From: Pseudomonadota bacterium
GTDB lineage: Bacteria; Pseudomonadota; Gammaproteobacteria; Burkholderiales; Burkholderiaceae_D
Direction of reading: 5' to 3'
Assembly: GCA_023422955.1 (NCBI GenBank)
Contig: JAFAGG010000096.1
Location: 1-27,426, forward strand
DNA: 27,426 bases
Shown here: one piece after another, positions 1-7,838 of the stretch
Numbering within the stretch: position 1 is the stretch's first letter
How the letters are laid out: every line of letters starts with the position of its first letter
Notes under the pieces: generated by a model
Told to the model about the DNA's origin: nothing
The model's database searches: none
Seen by the model: only the letters and a program-made list of their open reading frames with translations
Position numbers and translations under genes: made by a program

Positions 1-133
1 CTCTCGCCTGGCAATGTCAGGCACGTATCGGCTTCAATAGCGCCGGCATGCCTGACTCAATGCGCAATTGGGCTTAATTTAGCTTCAATTCGGCTTCAAT
101 GCAGCCGATGAGGCAAACCGATCAGCCGGCGCC

Positions 134-889
134 TCAACCGAATTGCTGCAACTCGAACACCTCGGCGTAAGGCTGATTGCCGCCCGCTTTCATGGCGGCG
201 TCCCGGTTGACCTTTAGCACACGCTCGTCGAATCCGTAGCCCCGGGCGGCCAGATTGCGTTCCTGCTGGGAGCGGTGAAAGCGCAGCAACTGGGCTTTCC
301 ATGCCGCCTCTTCCTCGCCGAAACAGGTGTACATATCCGCGCGCATATCCCCGGTTTTCGCATCCTGATTGAGACAGGCAAGCACCGTCATGCCATCGCG
401 CACGGCGATTTCGCAGAAAGTTTCATAAGTGCGCCGGTGGGTAGGATTGCTGTCGTTGCCGTGAGGCAGAAACACCAGGTCCGGGCGCGTGGCATGCAGA
501 TAGCCGCGCAGCGTTTCCTTGTCGCGCGCATCGCTGTCGGGCGAAACGTCCGCCCCGCTTCTTTGCCACAGGCGCAGAAAACTCAAGTGCTTCGCAGGCA
601 GGCCGAAAAACTCGCAACTTGCCTGCTGTTCCGCTTCGCGCACCAGGACTTTGGCCGAGGCGTCATGCAAGCCTTTCCAGCCATCTTCTATGCCATTGGC
701 GCCCGTGGTCAGCACAGCCAGGTGAATGACATGGCCTTGCTGATGAAGTTTATGCAGCGTCACGCCTATGGCATCGAAATCATCCGGATGCGGCGCCAGC
801 ACGGCAACGACCAGCGGAACCGGAAGCTGCAATTCCGAGAACAGGAAGGGACGATGCTTGGGCAGCAGGTCGGAAAAATTCATCTTCAT
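134..889 (-). CDS. PIG-L/LmbE-family deacetylase
   Basis: Predicted zinc-dependent N-acetyl deacetylase of the PIG-L/LmbE superfamily, cytoplasmic, 251 residues; members remove acetyl groups from GlcNAc-type or thiol-glycoside substrates. The sequence shows the family signature A-P-H-P-D-D at residues 32-37 on a hydrophobic beta strand, and later an H-G-N-D-S-N-P-T-H segment that fits the distal metal-binding and catalytic region. The residue after HPDD, usually Glu in well-known members, is Phe here. The frame stays open upstream to 1078, but I start at the ATG at 887-889 because AGAGG lies about 5 nt before it and the upstream translation is a low-complexity Lys/Arg/Cys stretch unlike the family. 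No glycan or bacillithiol genes lie nearby, so the substrate is unknown. Family assignment is firm, substrate open. Confidence 0.88.
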   Translation of the reverse strand: MKMNFSDLLPKHRPFLFSELQLPVPLVVAVLAPHPDDFDAIGVTLHKLHQQGHVIHLAVLTTGANGIEDGWKGLHDASAKVLVREAEQQASCEFFGLPAKHLSFLRLWQRSGADVSPDSDARDKETLRGYLHATRPDLVFLPHGNDSNPTHRRTYETFCEIAVRDGMTVLACLNQDAKTGDMRADMYTCFGEEEAAWKAQLLRFHRSQQERNLAARGYGFDERVLKVNRDAAMKAGGNQPYAEVFELQQFG

Positions 890-1202
890 CGTGTCCTCTT
901 CTGAACGGTGAACCAGGAACCAGGGTGAACGGCGAGCTTGCATCATGCAGGCCCGGAACAGCTTGTCGCAGTTCATCCCTGGCTTATTTTTAGAGCACTT
1001 CTTGCGCTTTCTCTTGCACTTTCTTTTCACGCGCCCCGCCCGGGACCAGCGGCTTGCCGCAGCTTCGGGGAGCGGCAAAGCACGCCTTCTCCGGCTTGTT
1101 CGCCTGTCTTTTTACAAGACTTTACCGACAATCTGAAAAACTGCCACCTCCCTTGCACAAAACACTGGGGAAACGGCAGACGGCTTGGTATGATTCTGCC
1201 CC
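890..1202. other. Intergenic region with divergent gene starts
   Basis: This stretch separates the deacetylase (minus) from the small ORF at 1203 (plus). It holds a T/C-rich segment at about 985-1035 that reads as a Lys/Arg/Cys-rich peptide on the minus strand, in frame with the deacetylase. I see no further gene. Near its right end is an extended -10-like element at 1186-1194, listed separately. Confidence 0.4.
1186..1194 (+). promoter_or_regulatory. Extended -10 promoter element
   Basis: TGG followed by TATGAT matches the extended -10 pattern TGnTATAAT with one mismatch. The -35 position at 17-bp spacing (1166-1171, TGGGGA) is poor, as is common for extended -10 promoters. Transcription would start at about 1201-1203, on or next to the ATG of the downstream ORF, giving a leaderless or nearly leaderless message. 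Assigned by eye. Confidence 0.35.
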
Positions 1203-1466
1203 ATGATCGATCCCGCAGACCATGTCACCCAACCCCTGCCCGTGCCGGCGCCGATGGCTCTGCGCTTGGACACTCCTACCCGCAGCCTGCAAGCGGAACT
1301 AGTGCAGGATCTGCTGGGCAGCTGGATGGTTATTCAAAGCTGGATAGGCAAGCATGGCGGACGCAATGGCCGCAAAGTCACGCTGGTCGACACGCATGAC
1401 GCCGGTCTCGCCCTGCTGCATCAACTCTGCAAACGCCATCACGTTTCTGAAATGCTCGACGCCTGA
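1203..1466 (+). CDS. Hypothetical protein, possibly leaderless
   Basis: An 87-residue ORF I do not recognise. It has no signal peptide, membrane segment or known motif; the middle part (residues 28-75) looks like a mixed helix/strand soluble protein. Evidence that it is real is its codon use: third positions are mostly G or C and the codons CTG, GGC and CGC dominate as in neighbouring genes. There is no Shine-Dalgarno sequence before the ATG, but the extended -10 element at 1186-1194 would place the transcript start at the ATG. A minus-strand ORF at 1299-1556 overlaps it with less typical composition and is the main alternative. Confidence 0.42.
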   Translation: MIDPADHVTQPLPVPAPMALRLDTPTRSLQAELVQDLLGSWMVIQSWIGKHGGRNGRKVTLVDTHDAGLALLHQLCKRHHVSEMLDA

Positions 1467-1756
1467 GCCTTTGCCGCATCGGGGGGCGCTCCGCTCTTGC
1501 TCAAACTGCATCTTTTGCTGCTCCCGGGCTTTCAAACGTTTCCGTCTTTGCCGCAATACGCATCGCTTCAGCGCTTGCAGCCGAACAGCAATAATTGCTT
1601 ACAAGTGCTGTCCCGTTTATACCACCTCGCATACATAGAAATCTTGCCGGATTGAGAATGCCTGACCATAATTTGCCTGGCTCGCCATAACCGGCGACTC
1701 GTCGCAAAACCCGCTTACCCAATATCACAATAACAAGCGCAAGGCCGCAAGGAGAC

Positions 1757-2284
1757 ATGAAGGTGGAGGCAGCAGCTGTTTTTGTCAAAACACAGAAGGG
1801 TCGCGACGAAGTTCGCACCCGGTCCCATCAGTTGTCCGCACGCGAGCGCACGACGCTGATCATGATCGACGGCAAACGCCACTTCGCGGATTTGCTGACG
1901 CTGAGCCCGACACCGAACGAGTTGGAACAGCATCTGCATACCCTGCTGCAAGCGCAGCTGATTTGCCTGCAAAGCGAAACGGCGGCGCCCGCCGCAGAGG
2001 TTCCGCTTGCTGCCGACACGGCTGATGACACGTCTGATTTATCCGTCATGCAGGCAATCCCCGACCCCGAGCTTGAAAAAACGCGCCAGTTCATACAGGA
2101 CGTCGCGCAAGAAACGCTGGGCGCGGATGCTGCCGCATTTACTCACACCTTGGGCGGATTGAAAGACAGGCAAGCCTTGCTGAATTTTGCCCAGCATCTG
2201 CGCGATGTTTTGTATCGGATAACAAACGGCAAGGAAGCCGACCAATTCCTGCAAACCGTCAGGGAACTCGCTCCCAAGACCTAA
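1757..2284 (+). CDS. Hypothetical protein, Burkholderiales type
   Basis: A 175-residue soluble protein of unknown function. The first 60 residues (FVKTQKGRDEV..R..LS.RERTTLIMIDGKRHFADLL) look like a winged-helix-like module that I associate with uncharacterised Burkholderiales proteins. It is followed by an Ala/Asp-rich linker (about 75-95) and a helical C-terminus (about 100-172) ending in ITNGKEADQFLQTVREL. There is no signal peptide or membrane segment. AAGGAG lies only 2 nt before the ATG, so initiation at the in-frame GTG at 1763 is possible. It stands alone, and the roughly 290 bp downstream to the next gene has no ORF of note, only a pyrimidine-rich tract. A regulatory role would be a guess. 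Confidence 0.72.
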   Translation: MKVEAAAVFVKTQKGRDEVRTRSHQLSARERTTLIMIDGKRHFADLLTLSPTPNELEQHLHTLLQAQLICLQSETAAPAAEVPLAADTADDTSDLSVMQAIPDPELEKTRQFIQDVAQETLGADAAAFTHTLGGLKDRQALLNFAQHLRDVLYRITNGKEADQFLQTVRELAPKT

Positions 2285-2575
2285 CCTGCTGGCTTCATCT
2301 CTTCGCTTCCATTCCCGCCTCCACCCTACTTCCTCCCTTTCTCCCTTCCTTTCTTGCTTCTTTGCCTGCTACGGCACTCAGGTTGAAACGCCGTAAGAAA
2401 CCCTGCAAACCAACGCTTTGGTGCGGTGCAAGCGCAGCAAATTTCCCGCAAATTTCTTGTTCTTTTTATCTTTCCTCTTCCTTTTCAGCAAAAATATTTT
2501 TTCCTGAAGAAAACTTTTCTTGCGGCAAGAGGTCTGTGATGAGGTCTCGTTCTGAGCTTTAACAAAAAGAACCTC

Positions 2576-4543
2576 ATGTCCATTCTGAAAACGCTGCCTG
2601 TCTTTCCCCTGATGCGCCCCGCCGCATGCGTATTCCTGCTTGCAAGCCTGAGCGCATGCGGTGGAGGCGGCTCGGGTGACTTGCAGGCCTCCTTGCAAGA
2701 TCCCGCTGCATCCTCCGACGATTCCGCCTGGTCGGATAATGCGCCCGGCGTCGATCGTCCCTTGATGATTTCCGAAATTGCAAGCAATTACTACAGCAAC
2801 GATGTCGCCTGGCTGGAGGTCTACAACCCCAATTCCACGCCGGTGACCCTATCCGACTTCAAGCTGCGCACCAGCCACATCAATCCGCAGTCCGGCGCCA
2901 TTTCCTATGCGCCGCTGACGTTCAGCCTGCCTGCGAAAACGGTACCGGCGCGCGGCTATTTCGTCATTGCCGCCAAGGTGCATGACAAGCTGGCCAACAA
3001 TGAACAGATCGCCTATATCAGCAGCGACTCCAGCGTGCCGTTCTGGAATGCCAATGGTTCGGTGGAACTGGTCAGCGCCGGCAAAACGGCGGATTTCGTG
3101 CGCTTCGGCAGTTCGACGGCGGCGCCCTTATCAGGCAGCGCCTGGAAAAGCGGCAATGTCGCCGCCCTGCCCTCAGGCCCGGAAGAGCATGGCAAATCCA
3201 TCGCTCGCCTGCTGCAGCGGGGCATGGCCGACACCAATACCGCGTCGGACTGGACGCTGGTCAATTTCGCCACGCCGGCCGGGCAAAATGATGTTCCCGC
3301 AGGCGTGGTCGATTCCGACCGCGACGGCATACCGGACAGCGCCAAGATAGCAGGCAATACCTATGGCGGCCTGGATCTGCACGCGATGGGCGCGCGCCCC
3401 GGCCGGCGCGACATTTTCATCGAAATCGATTACATGCAGGGCACCGATGTCGCGCTAACGCCGCGCCGCGAAGCCTTGCAGAAAATGGTCGATGCCTTCG
3501 CCTTCCAGGACATCGCGGTGCACCTGGATAGCGGCGATTTGTACAGCGCAGACTTCGACCCGGCCCAGTTCAACCTGGGCGGCGGCAATCCGCTGGCTTT
3601 TGCGCCCTGCATAGAACTGGCCAGCGCCAGCAGCCAGTCGCGCGCCGGCTGCACCTCGTTCTACGACTACAAGAGTGCGAATTTCGATGTGCGCCGCAAG
3701 CAGTTCTTTCACTACGCGGTTTTCGGCAATTCGCAGAATCCCGATGGCAGCGGCGGCTCTTCCGGCGTGGCGGAAGTCTACGGCAACGACCTGCTCGTCA
3801 CCGTCGGCGGCAACGGCCTCAATACCCGCACTACGGCCAACCGCAACCTGCTGATCAATATCCAGGCCAGCACGCTGATGCATGAACTGGGACACAACCT
3901 GGGCCTGCTTCACGGCGGCAATGAAAACCTCAATTACAAACCCAACCACACCAGCATCATGAATTACATGTACCAGTTCGGCGGAGTGAGCAATACGCCG
4001 GACAGCATGCATGCGGCCGAGCGCTATTACCTTGCCAACGGCATGAAGGGCAAGACTTACTGCAACCTGGTGGAAAACTCCCCCTGCTCCGGCAGCTTCA
4101 TAATGAACTATTCGGAGGGCAAGTCAGCCGACCTGGATGAACGCAGCCTGAGCGAAGCCGGCAATATCGGCCGCGGCACCTTCGAAGGCGCCTATGCCGA
4201 CTGGAATAATGACGGCTTGCTGAATCCCGGCGGATATGCGCGCAACCTGAATCCTCAATACGATTCCACCCTGAGCGTGCTGAGAGATTTCGATGAATGG
4301 TCCGGCCTGCGCGTGTCCTTCGCCCGCGGCTATTCCGGCAACAACACGGGCGACTCGCTTAATGCGCCCGCCAGGCTGCCCCGCCACAATCCCATGAACA
4401 ACAATCCGCGCGTGCTGCTGGACGAAGAGCCGCTGCCACCGCATGTGAAGCTCCTGATCGATGAACTCAAGGCAGAAGAAAAAACGCACCAGTGGAAGAG
4501 ACACCACTGGAAAAAACATAAACATCAGGATACTCAACAATAA
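2576..4543 (+). CDS. Lipoprotein, lamin-tail domain + metzincin-like protease
   Basis: A 655-residue exported protein. The N-terminus is a lipoprotein signal peptide with lipobox L-S-A-C ahead of a Gly-rich linker, so it is probably an outer-membrane lipoprotein. Residues about 62-235 resemble a lamin-tail domain (ISEIA...WLEVYNPN...L.DFKLR...PARGYFVIA...). A DSDRDGIPD segment near 250 looks like a calcium-binding loop. Residues 436-446 are HELGHNLGLLH, the HExxHxxGxxH zinc site of metzincin proteases, and SIMNYMY at about 460 supplies the Met-turn methionine (about 462). The last 35 residues are Lys/His-rich. It is likely a zinc endopeptidase acting on extracellular or envelope proteins. The next gene starts 8 bp after its stop, so the two probably form an operon. 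There is no strong ribosome site, only GAA-rich sequence before the ATG. Confidence 0.85.
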   Translation: MSILKTLPVFPLMRPAACVFLLASLSACGGGGSGDLQASLQDPAASSDDSAWSDNAPGVDRPLMISEIASNYYSNDVAWLEVYNPNSTPVTLSDFKLRTSHINPQSGAISYAPLTFSLPAKTVPARGYFVIAAKVHDKLANNEQIAYISSDSSVPFWNANGSVELVSAGKTADFVRFGSSTAAPLSGSAWKSGNVAALPSGPEEHGKSIARLLQRGMADTNTASDWTLVNFATPAGQNDVPAGVVDSDRDGIPDSAKIAGNTYGGLDLHAMGARPGRRDIFIEIDYMQGTDVALTPRREALQKMVDAFAFQDIAVHLDSGDLYSADFDPAQFNLGGGNPLAFAPCIELASASSQSRAGCTSFYDYKSANFDVRRKQFFHYAVFGNSQNPDGSGGSSGVAEVYGNDLLVTVGGNGLNTRTTANRNLLINIQASTLMHELGHNLGLLHGGNENLNYKPNHTSIMNYMYQFGGVSNTPDSMHAAERYYLANGMKGKTYCNLVENSPCSGSFIMNYSEGKSADLDERSLSEAGNIGRGTFEGAYADWNNDGLLNPGGYARNLNPQYDSTLSVLRDFDEWSGLRVSFARGYSGNNTGDSLNAPARLPRHNPMNNNPRVLLDEEPLPPHVKLLIDELKAEEKTHQWKRHHWKKHKHQDTQQ

Positions 4544-4551
4544 AGGCAAGC

Positions 4552-5175
4552 ATGAAAACCGTATCTGAAAAAGTATGGCTGGCCGCCGTAGGCCTGATCG
4601 TTCTCTACAGCGTTTATCCGAACGGCGTGGTAAGCGCCGAAAAGATAAGCATGGATGGCCTGGACCCGCTTTCGCCCCGCTCCGGCGACGGAGTGACGCC
4701 GACCGTCAGCGGCAAACGCGTGGAAATCCCGCTGCCTGAGCAGCCCCCTGTCTGCATCGAAGGCTGGCCGGCGTTTCTGCCGCAGGAATTCGCGGCGCAG
4801 AAAGTAGAGGCAAGCCGACTCCTCCACCCCTCGGGGCCGGCCGACCTGATTGCCTTCACCCGCATAACGGAACAGCGCCCCTGGCTGCTGGCAGGCACCG
4901 GCGCGACGCCCGGCAGCGAACTGGTCGAGGGCTGGCAACTGCAGTTCAATGACAAGGAATGGTCGCTATCCAATGGCAAGGAGGAAAAGCCTCTGCGCAC
5001 GGTCAACAAGCCGGCGCGGCCGACCATCGTCGCCCACGGCAAGGAGCGCTGGTGCGTCTACCTGCTCTCCTTTGATCTTCCGGCTGCACAACCGGGCCAG
5101 GCTCCTGAAGGCGAAGCTCGGGCAAGCTGGGCGGCCGTGCGCTTGAGTTCCGGCAAGCGCCACGACGCGGAATAG
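4552..5175 (+). CDS. Secreted hypothetical protein downstream of protease
   Basis: A 207-residue protein with an N-terminal signal peptide or anchor (residues 8-29, hydrophobic, ending around VVSAEK). I do not recognise the mature part. It has two Cys (in PPVCIEGWP and ERWCVYLLS) that could form a disulphide, and a beta-rich pattern. It begins 8 bp after the metzincin gene with an AAGG-type ribosome site, so the two are almost certainly co-transcribed. Possible roles are an accessory, inhibitor or folding partner of the protease, but nothing in the sequence proves this. A GC-rich hairpin (5191-5209) follows the stop. Confidence 0.72.
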   Translation: MKTVSEKVWLAAVGLIVLYSVYPNGVVSAEKISMDGLDPLSPRSGDGVTPTVSGKRVEIPLPEQPPVCIEGWPAFLPQEFAAQKVEASRLLHPSGPADLIAFTRITEQRPWLLAGTGATPGSELVEGWQLQFNDKEWSLSNGKEEKPLRTVNKPARPTIVAHGKERWCVYLLSFDLPAAQPGQAPEGEARASWAAVRLSSGKRHDAE

Positions 5176-5190
5176 CAGCAGCTCCGGCAA

Positions 5191-5209
5191 GGCGGCCTTG
5201 CAAGCCGCC
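5191..5209 (+). terminator. Candidate hairpin after the protease operon
   Basis: GGCGGC (5191-5196) and GCCGCC (5204-5209) form a 6-bp GC stem with loop CTTGCAA, 16 nt after the stop at 5175. The following bases are C/T-rich rather than a pure T tract, so termination is plausible but weak. Confidence 0.35.
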
Positions 5210-5330
5210 CCGTCTTCCCGGCCTTCCTCCCTCCCTGCTGCACCGCTGGCGCGGATGATGCTTCCTGCAAGAGATCGATCCAAGGACGATGCGAGAACCG
5301 ATCAACCTCTTCTCTTCATGGAGCCGCCTC

Positions 5331-5561
5331 ATGCGCCCCCCTTGTCTGCATACCGACCCCGGCCATCAGCCGCCCGAGATCCCGAACATCCCGCCGGACC
5401 GGCCTGAAATCCAGCCTTCCCCCCAACCGCAACCTGAAATTCCGGAGCCGCCGGCCGACCCTATCATCCCCGAACCGGGCCATGCCCCGGAAATCGAGCC
5501 GAACCGAAGCCCCACTGAAATTCCTGCGCCCGGCCCGGAGCTGGCGGAGGCCAGCCTCTAG
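5331..5561 (+). CDS. Small proline-rich protein with P-E-I-x-P repeats
   Basis: A 76-residue protein that is about one third proline and built from units such as PPEIPNIPP, PEIQPSP, PEIPEPP and PEIEP. It has no signal peptide or globular domain and is probably an extended, acidic polyproline-type chain. I choose the ATG at 5331 because GGAG lies 7 nt before it. An in-frame ATG at 5289 would add 14 residues but has AAGGA only 2 nt away. Similar tiny Pro/Glu-rich ORFs occur in Burkholderiales without a known role. The regular repeat and GC-rich third positions suggest it is coding. A second Pro-rich small protein is at 22969-23181. Confidence 0.55.
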   Translation: MRPPCLHTDPGHQPPEIPNIPPDRPEIQPSPQPQPEIPEPPADPIIPEPGHAPEIEPNRSPTEIPAPGPELAEASL

Positions 5562-5682
5562 GCATCTGGAATTTATTTCATGCAGCCTTGCGCGTACCAG
5601 GGCAGGACTTGATGTCATTGCCTTGCAACAAGTGTTTGGGGGCTTGCTACAATAAGCTCCCTCTCCCTTCTCTGCCTGCCCT

Positions 5683-6051
5683 ATGGACCGCGTATTTTTC
5701 CTGTTCGGAACCCTGTTCGCTTTTATCGCCGTCGGCGCCGGCGCTTTCGGCGCTCACGGCCTGAAAGGCCGTATCACACCCGACATGCTGGCGATATTCG
5801 ACATCGCCGTGCGTTATCAGATGTCGCATGCACTGGCCTTGTTTGCCGCAGCATGGGCTGTGACGCGCTGGCCGGGCGCCATGACAAATGCCAGCGGCAT
5901 GTTTTTCATCGCCGGCATCCTGATTTTCTCGGGCAGCCTGTATGTGCTCTCGCTGACGGGAATCAAGTGGCTGGGCGCGATTACGCCAATAGGCGGACTG
6001 GCATTTCTGGCGGGCTGGATTTGCCTGGCCTGGGGTGCGCTGAAGGCTTGA
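5683..6051 (+). CDS. DUF423 family small membrane protein
   Basis: A 122-residue integral membrane protein of the DUF423 family (E. coli YgdD type). Four transmembrane helices are visible (about residues 3-24, 43-63, 70-90, 95-118). The N-terminal G-A-F-G-A-H-G-L block and the following RY-M-HALAL segment are typical of the family, and the length is full for it. Function is unknown in all members; it sits in the cytoplasmic membrane. No clear ribosome site precedes the ATG. It is followed by an AT-rich spacer rather than a co-oriented close gene, so it is probably monocistronic. Confidence 0.88.
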   Translation: MDRVFFLFGTLFAFIAVGAGAFGAHGLKGRITPDMLAIFDIAVRYQMSHALALFAAAWAVTRWPGAMTNASGMFFIAGILIFSGSLYVLSLTGIKWLGAITPIGGLAFLAGWICLAWGALKA

Positions 6052-6143
6052 AACGGCGCTGCTTCTGTCCAGCTCGATCTGGAATCCCATGCAAACCAAA
6101 TCAATAAATTAAATTAACAATATACAATAAACCGTTGATTAAA

Positions 6144-6164
6144 AACAATTTAATTTAAATTGTT
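6144..6164. repeat. AT-rich inverted repeat
   Basis: AACAATTT (6144-6151) and AAATTGTT (6157-6164) are perfect 8-bp arms around a 5-bp centre, inside the most AT-rich stretch of the window (about 6095-6195). It lies upstream of the promoter-like sequence before the DMT transporter, so a regulator-binding site is possible. Confidence 0.35.
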
Positions 6165-6166
6165 GC

Positions 6167-6195
6167 TTGCAACCTCCTGTTAAAGCAATTTATAC
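6167..6195 (+). promoter_or_regulatory. Possible sigma-70 promoter for the DMT transporter
   Basis: TTGCAA (6167-6172) followed by 17 bp and TTATAC (6190-6195), or by 18 bp and TATACG (6191-6196). It lies about 140 bp upstream of the transporter start. The match is moderate and assigned by eye. Confidence 0.3.
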
Positions 6196-6332
6196 GAAAC
6201 TCACCCTAACGGCATGAAAACAAAAGGAAACAACATCAGCGCCAATGCCGAATTTCATGCCGGTGCCAGGCTTTTATTTTTCTTCCCTGACTGCCTGATG
6301 CCTTTTCGGTTTTTTCTCCCCCGCCTGATTGC

Positions 6333-7235
6333 ATGAGTCATCCGCTCACTCCCGCCACCGCACTGATGCTGGTCATCCCCCCGCTGCTGTGGGCCGGCAA
6401 TGCCGTGGTCGGTCGCCTGGTCAATGACCTGGTGCCGCCGCTGACGCTGAATTTCATACGCTGGTTGATAGCCCTGGTCATCCTGCTGCCTTTCGCCTGG
6501 TCCGGACGCCATCATTTACCGGTCTTGTGGCGCAACTGGCGGCCGCTGACTTGGCTGGGTTTGCTGGGCATAGGCATGTATAACGCGCTGCAATACATGG
6601 CATTGCAAAGCTCGTCGCCGCTGAATGTCACGCTGGTCGGCGCCAGCATGCCGGTATGGATGCTGCTGATCGGCCGTTTGTTCTTCGGCAGCACGGTCAG
6701 CGGCAGGCAGGCAGCCGGCGCCCTGCTTTCCATCCTGGGCGTGCTGATCGTATTGTGCCGCGGCGACTGGAATGAATTGCTCGAAATGCGGCTGCTGCCC
6801 GGCGATGTCTACATGATCATCGCGACCATAGCCTGGTCTTTTTACAGCTGGCTGCTGGCGCGCAGCAAGCTCCCGCAGGAACTGAAGAGTAACTGGGCGG
6901 CGTTTTTATTCGCGCAGGTAAGCTATGGAACCTTGTGGGCCGGGCTGTTTACGGTCGGTGAATGGTCGTTCTCCACTCCGGAAATTCACTGGGGACTGCC
7001 CTTGGTCGCGGCACTGCTGTTCGTCGCCATCGGCCCGGCGGTGGTAGCCTATCGCTGCTGGGGCCTGGGCGTGCAGCGCGTGGGGCCGGACATTGCCGTT
7101 TTCTTCGTGAACCTCACGCCGCTGTTTGCCGCCCTGTTGTCGCTGACCTTCCTGGGAGAACCGCCGCGCCTGTTCCATGCGCTGGCGTTCATCCTGATCA
7201 TGGGTGGCATCCTGCTTTCGTCCCGCCGGCGCTAG
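6333..7235 (+). CDS. EamA/DMT superfamily transporter
   Basis: A 300-residue inner-membrane protein with about ten hydrophobic segments arranged as two five-helix EamA repeats, the layout of the drug/metabolite transporter superfamily. The first repeat begins PPLLWAGNAVVGRL and contains LNFIRWLIALVILLPF; the second begins GDVYMIIATIAWSFYSWLLAR and ends with FVNLTPLFAALLSLTFLGEPP, a typical final-repeat signature. It ends in a short basic tail (SSRRR). It probably exports amino acids or other small metabolites, but the substrate cannot be read from sequence. The ATG at 6333 has no clear Shine-Dalgarno sequence. Neighbours give no substrate hint. Confidence 0.9.
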   Translation: MSHPLTPATALMLVIPPLLWAGNAVVGRLVNDLVPPLTLNFIRWLIALVILLPFAWSGRHHLPVLWRNWRPLTWLGLLGIGMYNALQYMALQSSSPLNVTLVGASMPVWMLLIGRLFFGSTVSGRQAAGALLSILGVLIVLCRGDWNELLEMRLLPGDVYMIIATIAWSFYSWLLARSKLPQELKSNWAAFLFAQVSYGTLWAGLFTVGEWSFSTPEIHWGLPLVAALLFVAIGPAVVAYRCWGLGVQRVGPDIAVFFVNLTPLFAALLSLTFLGEPPRLFHALAFILIMGGILLSSRRR

Positions 7236-7349
7236 TACTATGGCGCCAGGTTTTCTCCGGCAGTTTGGCATGCTAATTGCGGCCGGATCGGCAGGGATGC
7301 AGGCCGCTGCCGGCCGGCCTACCCGCTTTCATTCACGCTTCATTTGCCG

Positions 7350-7823
7350 ATGCGCATGACCCCAACCGTCCTCAAGGCCTTTCGCAGCCTGCTTTTCTTT
7401 TCTCCGGCCGAAGCGGCGATCTTCATAGGCAACACAGAGGAGTCAATCTGGATTGCCTATGAGGCAGGCGGATTGCCTATTCCCGAAGAAGTGGCTGACA
7501 AGATGCGGGAACTGATTGCCTGGCGCGAAGGAAAGCTGACGACCGCCGAAGATACCTTTTCACGCTTCAAAACCGTGCTGCCGGCGGAATATGAGCTGGA
7601 AATGCCGGTGCTGGTCTGGTATCCGACGCTAGACGACTGGATGACGCTGGCCGGGCGTGAACCGATGATGTGGCGCCCGCGCTGTTCCGTGATCGCCCAG
7701 TTGTGCGCGCGTTACGGCGCAGTAGTGGTGCCTTTCAACGGCCCCGCCTACGCTGCCTGGCTGGACGGCAGGCCCGACGGAGAAACCATGCGCGGCATCT
7801 GGGCGGCAGAGCAGCCGACCTGA
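7350..7823 (+). CDS. Hypothetical protein, YdiL/DUF1870-like N-terminus
   Basis: A 157-residue soluble protein. Residues 5-55 (LKAFRSLLFFSPAEAAIFIG...W..YE.GGLPIPEEVADKMREL) resemble the helix-turn-helix of YdiL/DUF1870 proteins, where a stretch 'a-e-a-A-x-x-I-G' is followed by W-x-x-[WY]-E-x-G and P-I-P-x-x-V. The remainder (60-157) is a mixed domain I do not recognise, with a VLVWYPTLDDWMTLAGREP block and a conserved-looking PFNGPAYAAWL. The ORF opens at a TTG at 7344, but ATG codons at 7350 or 7356 are more likely starts. It may be a small DNA-binding regulator; that is inference. Confidence 0.68.
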   Translation: MRMTPTVLKAFRSLLFFSPAEAAIFIGNTEESIWIAYEAGGLPIPEEVADKMRELIAWREGKLTTAEDTFSRFKTVLPAEYELEMPVLVWYPTLDDWMTLAGREPMMWRPRCSVIAQLCARYGAVVVPFNGPAYAAWLDGRPDGETMRGIWAAEQPT

Positions 7824-7838
7824 ACCAGGCTGCGCCAG

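Noticed and set aside
890..1078. In-frame upstream extension of the deacetylase with a Lys/Arg/Cys-rich peptide
   Set aside because: No ribosome site at the upstream start, low-complexity content unlike the family, and a well-placed AGAGG before the ATG at 889.
1299..1556. Minus-strand 85-residue ORF
   Set aside because: Overlaps the plus-strand ORF at 1203, which has better codon composition; no recognisable motif.
2290..2370. Pyrimidine-rich tract between two genes
   Set aside because: Long C/T run but without repeat or mirror symmetry that I could confirm; probably just the composition of a spacer.
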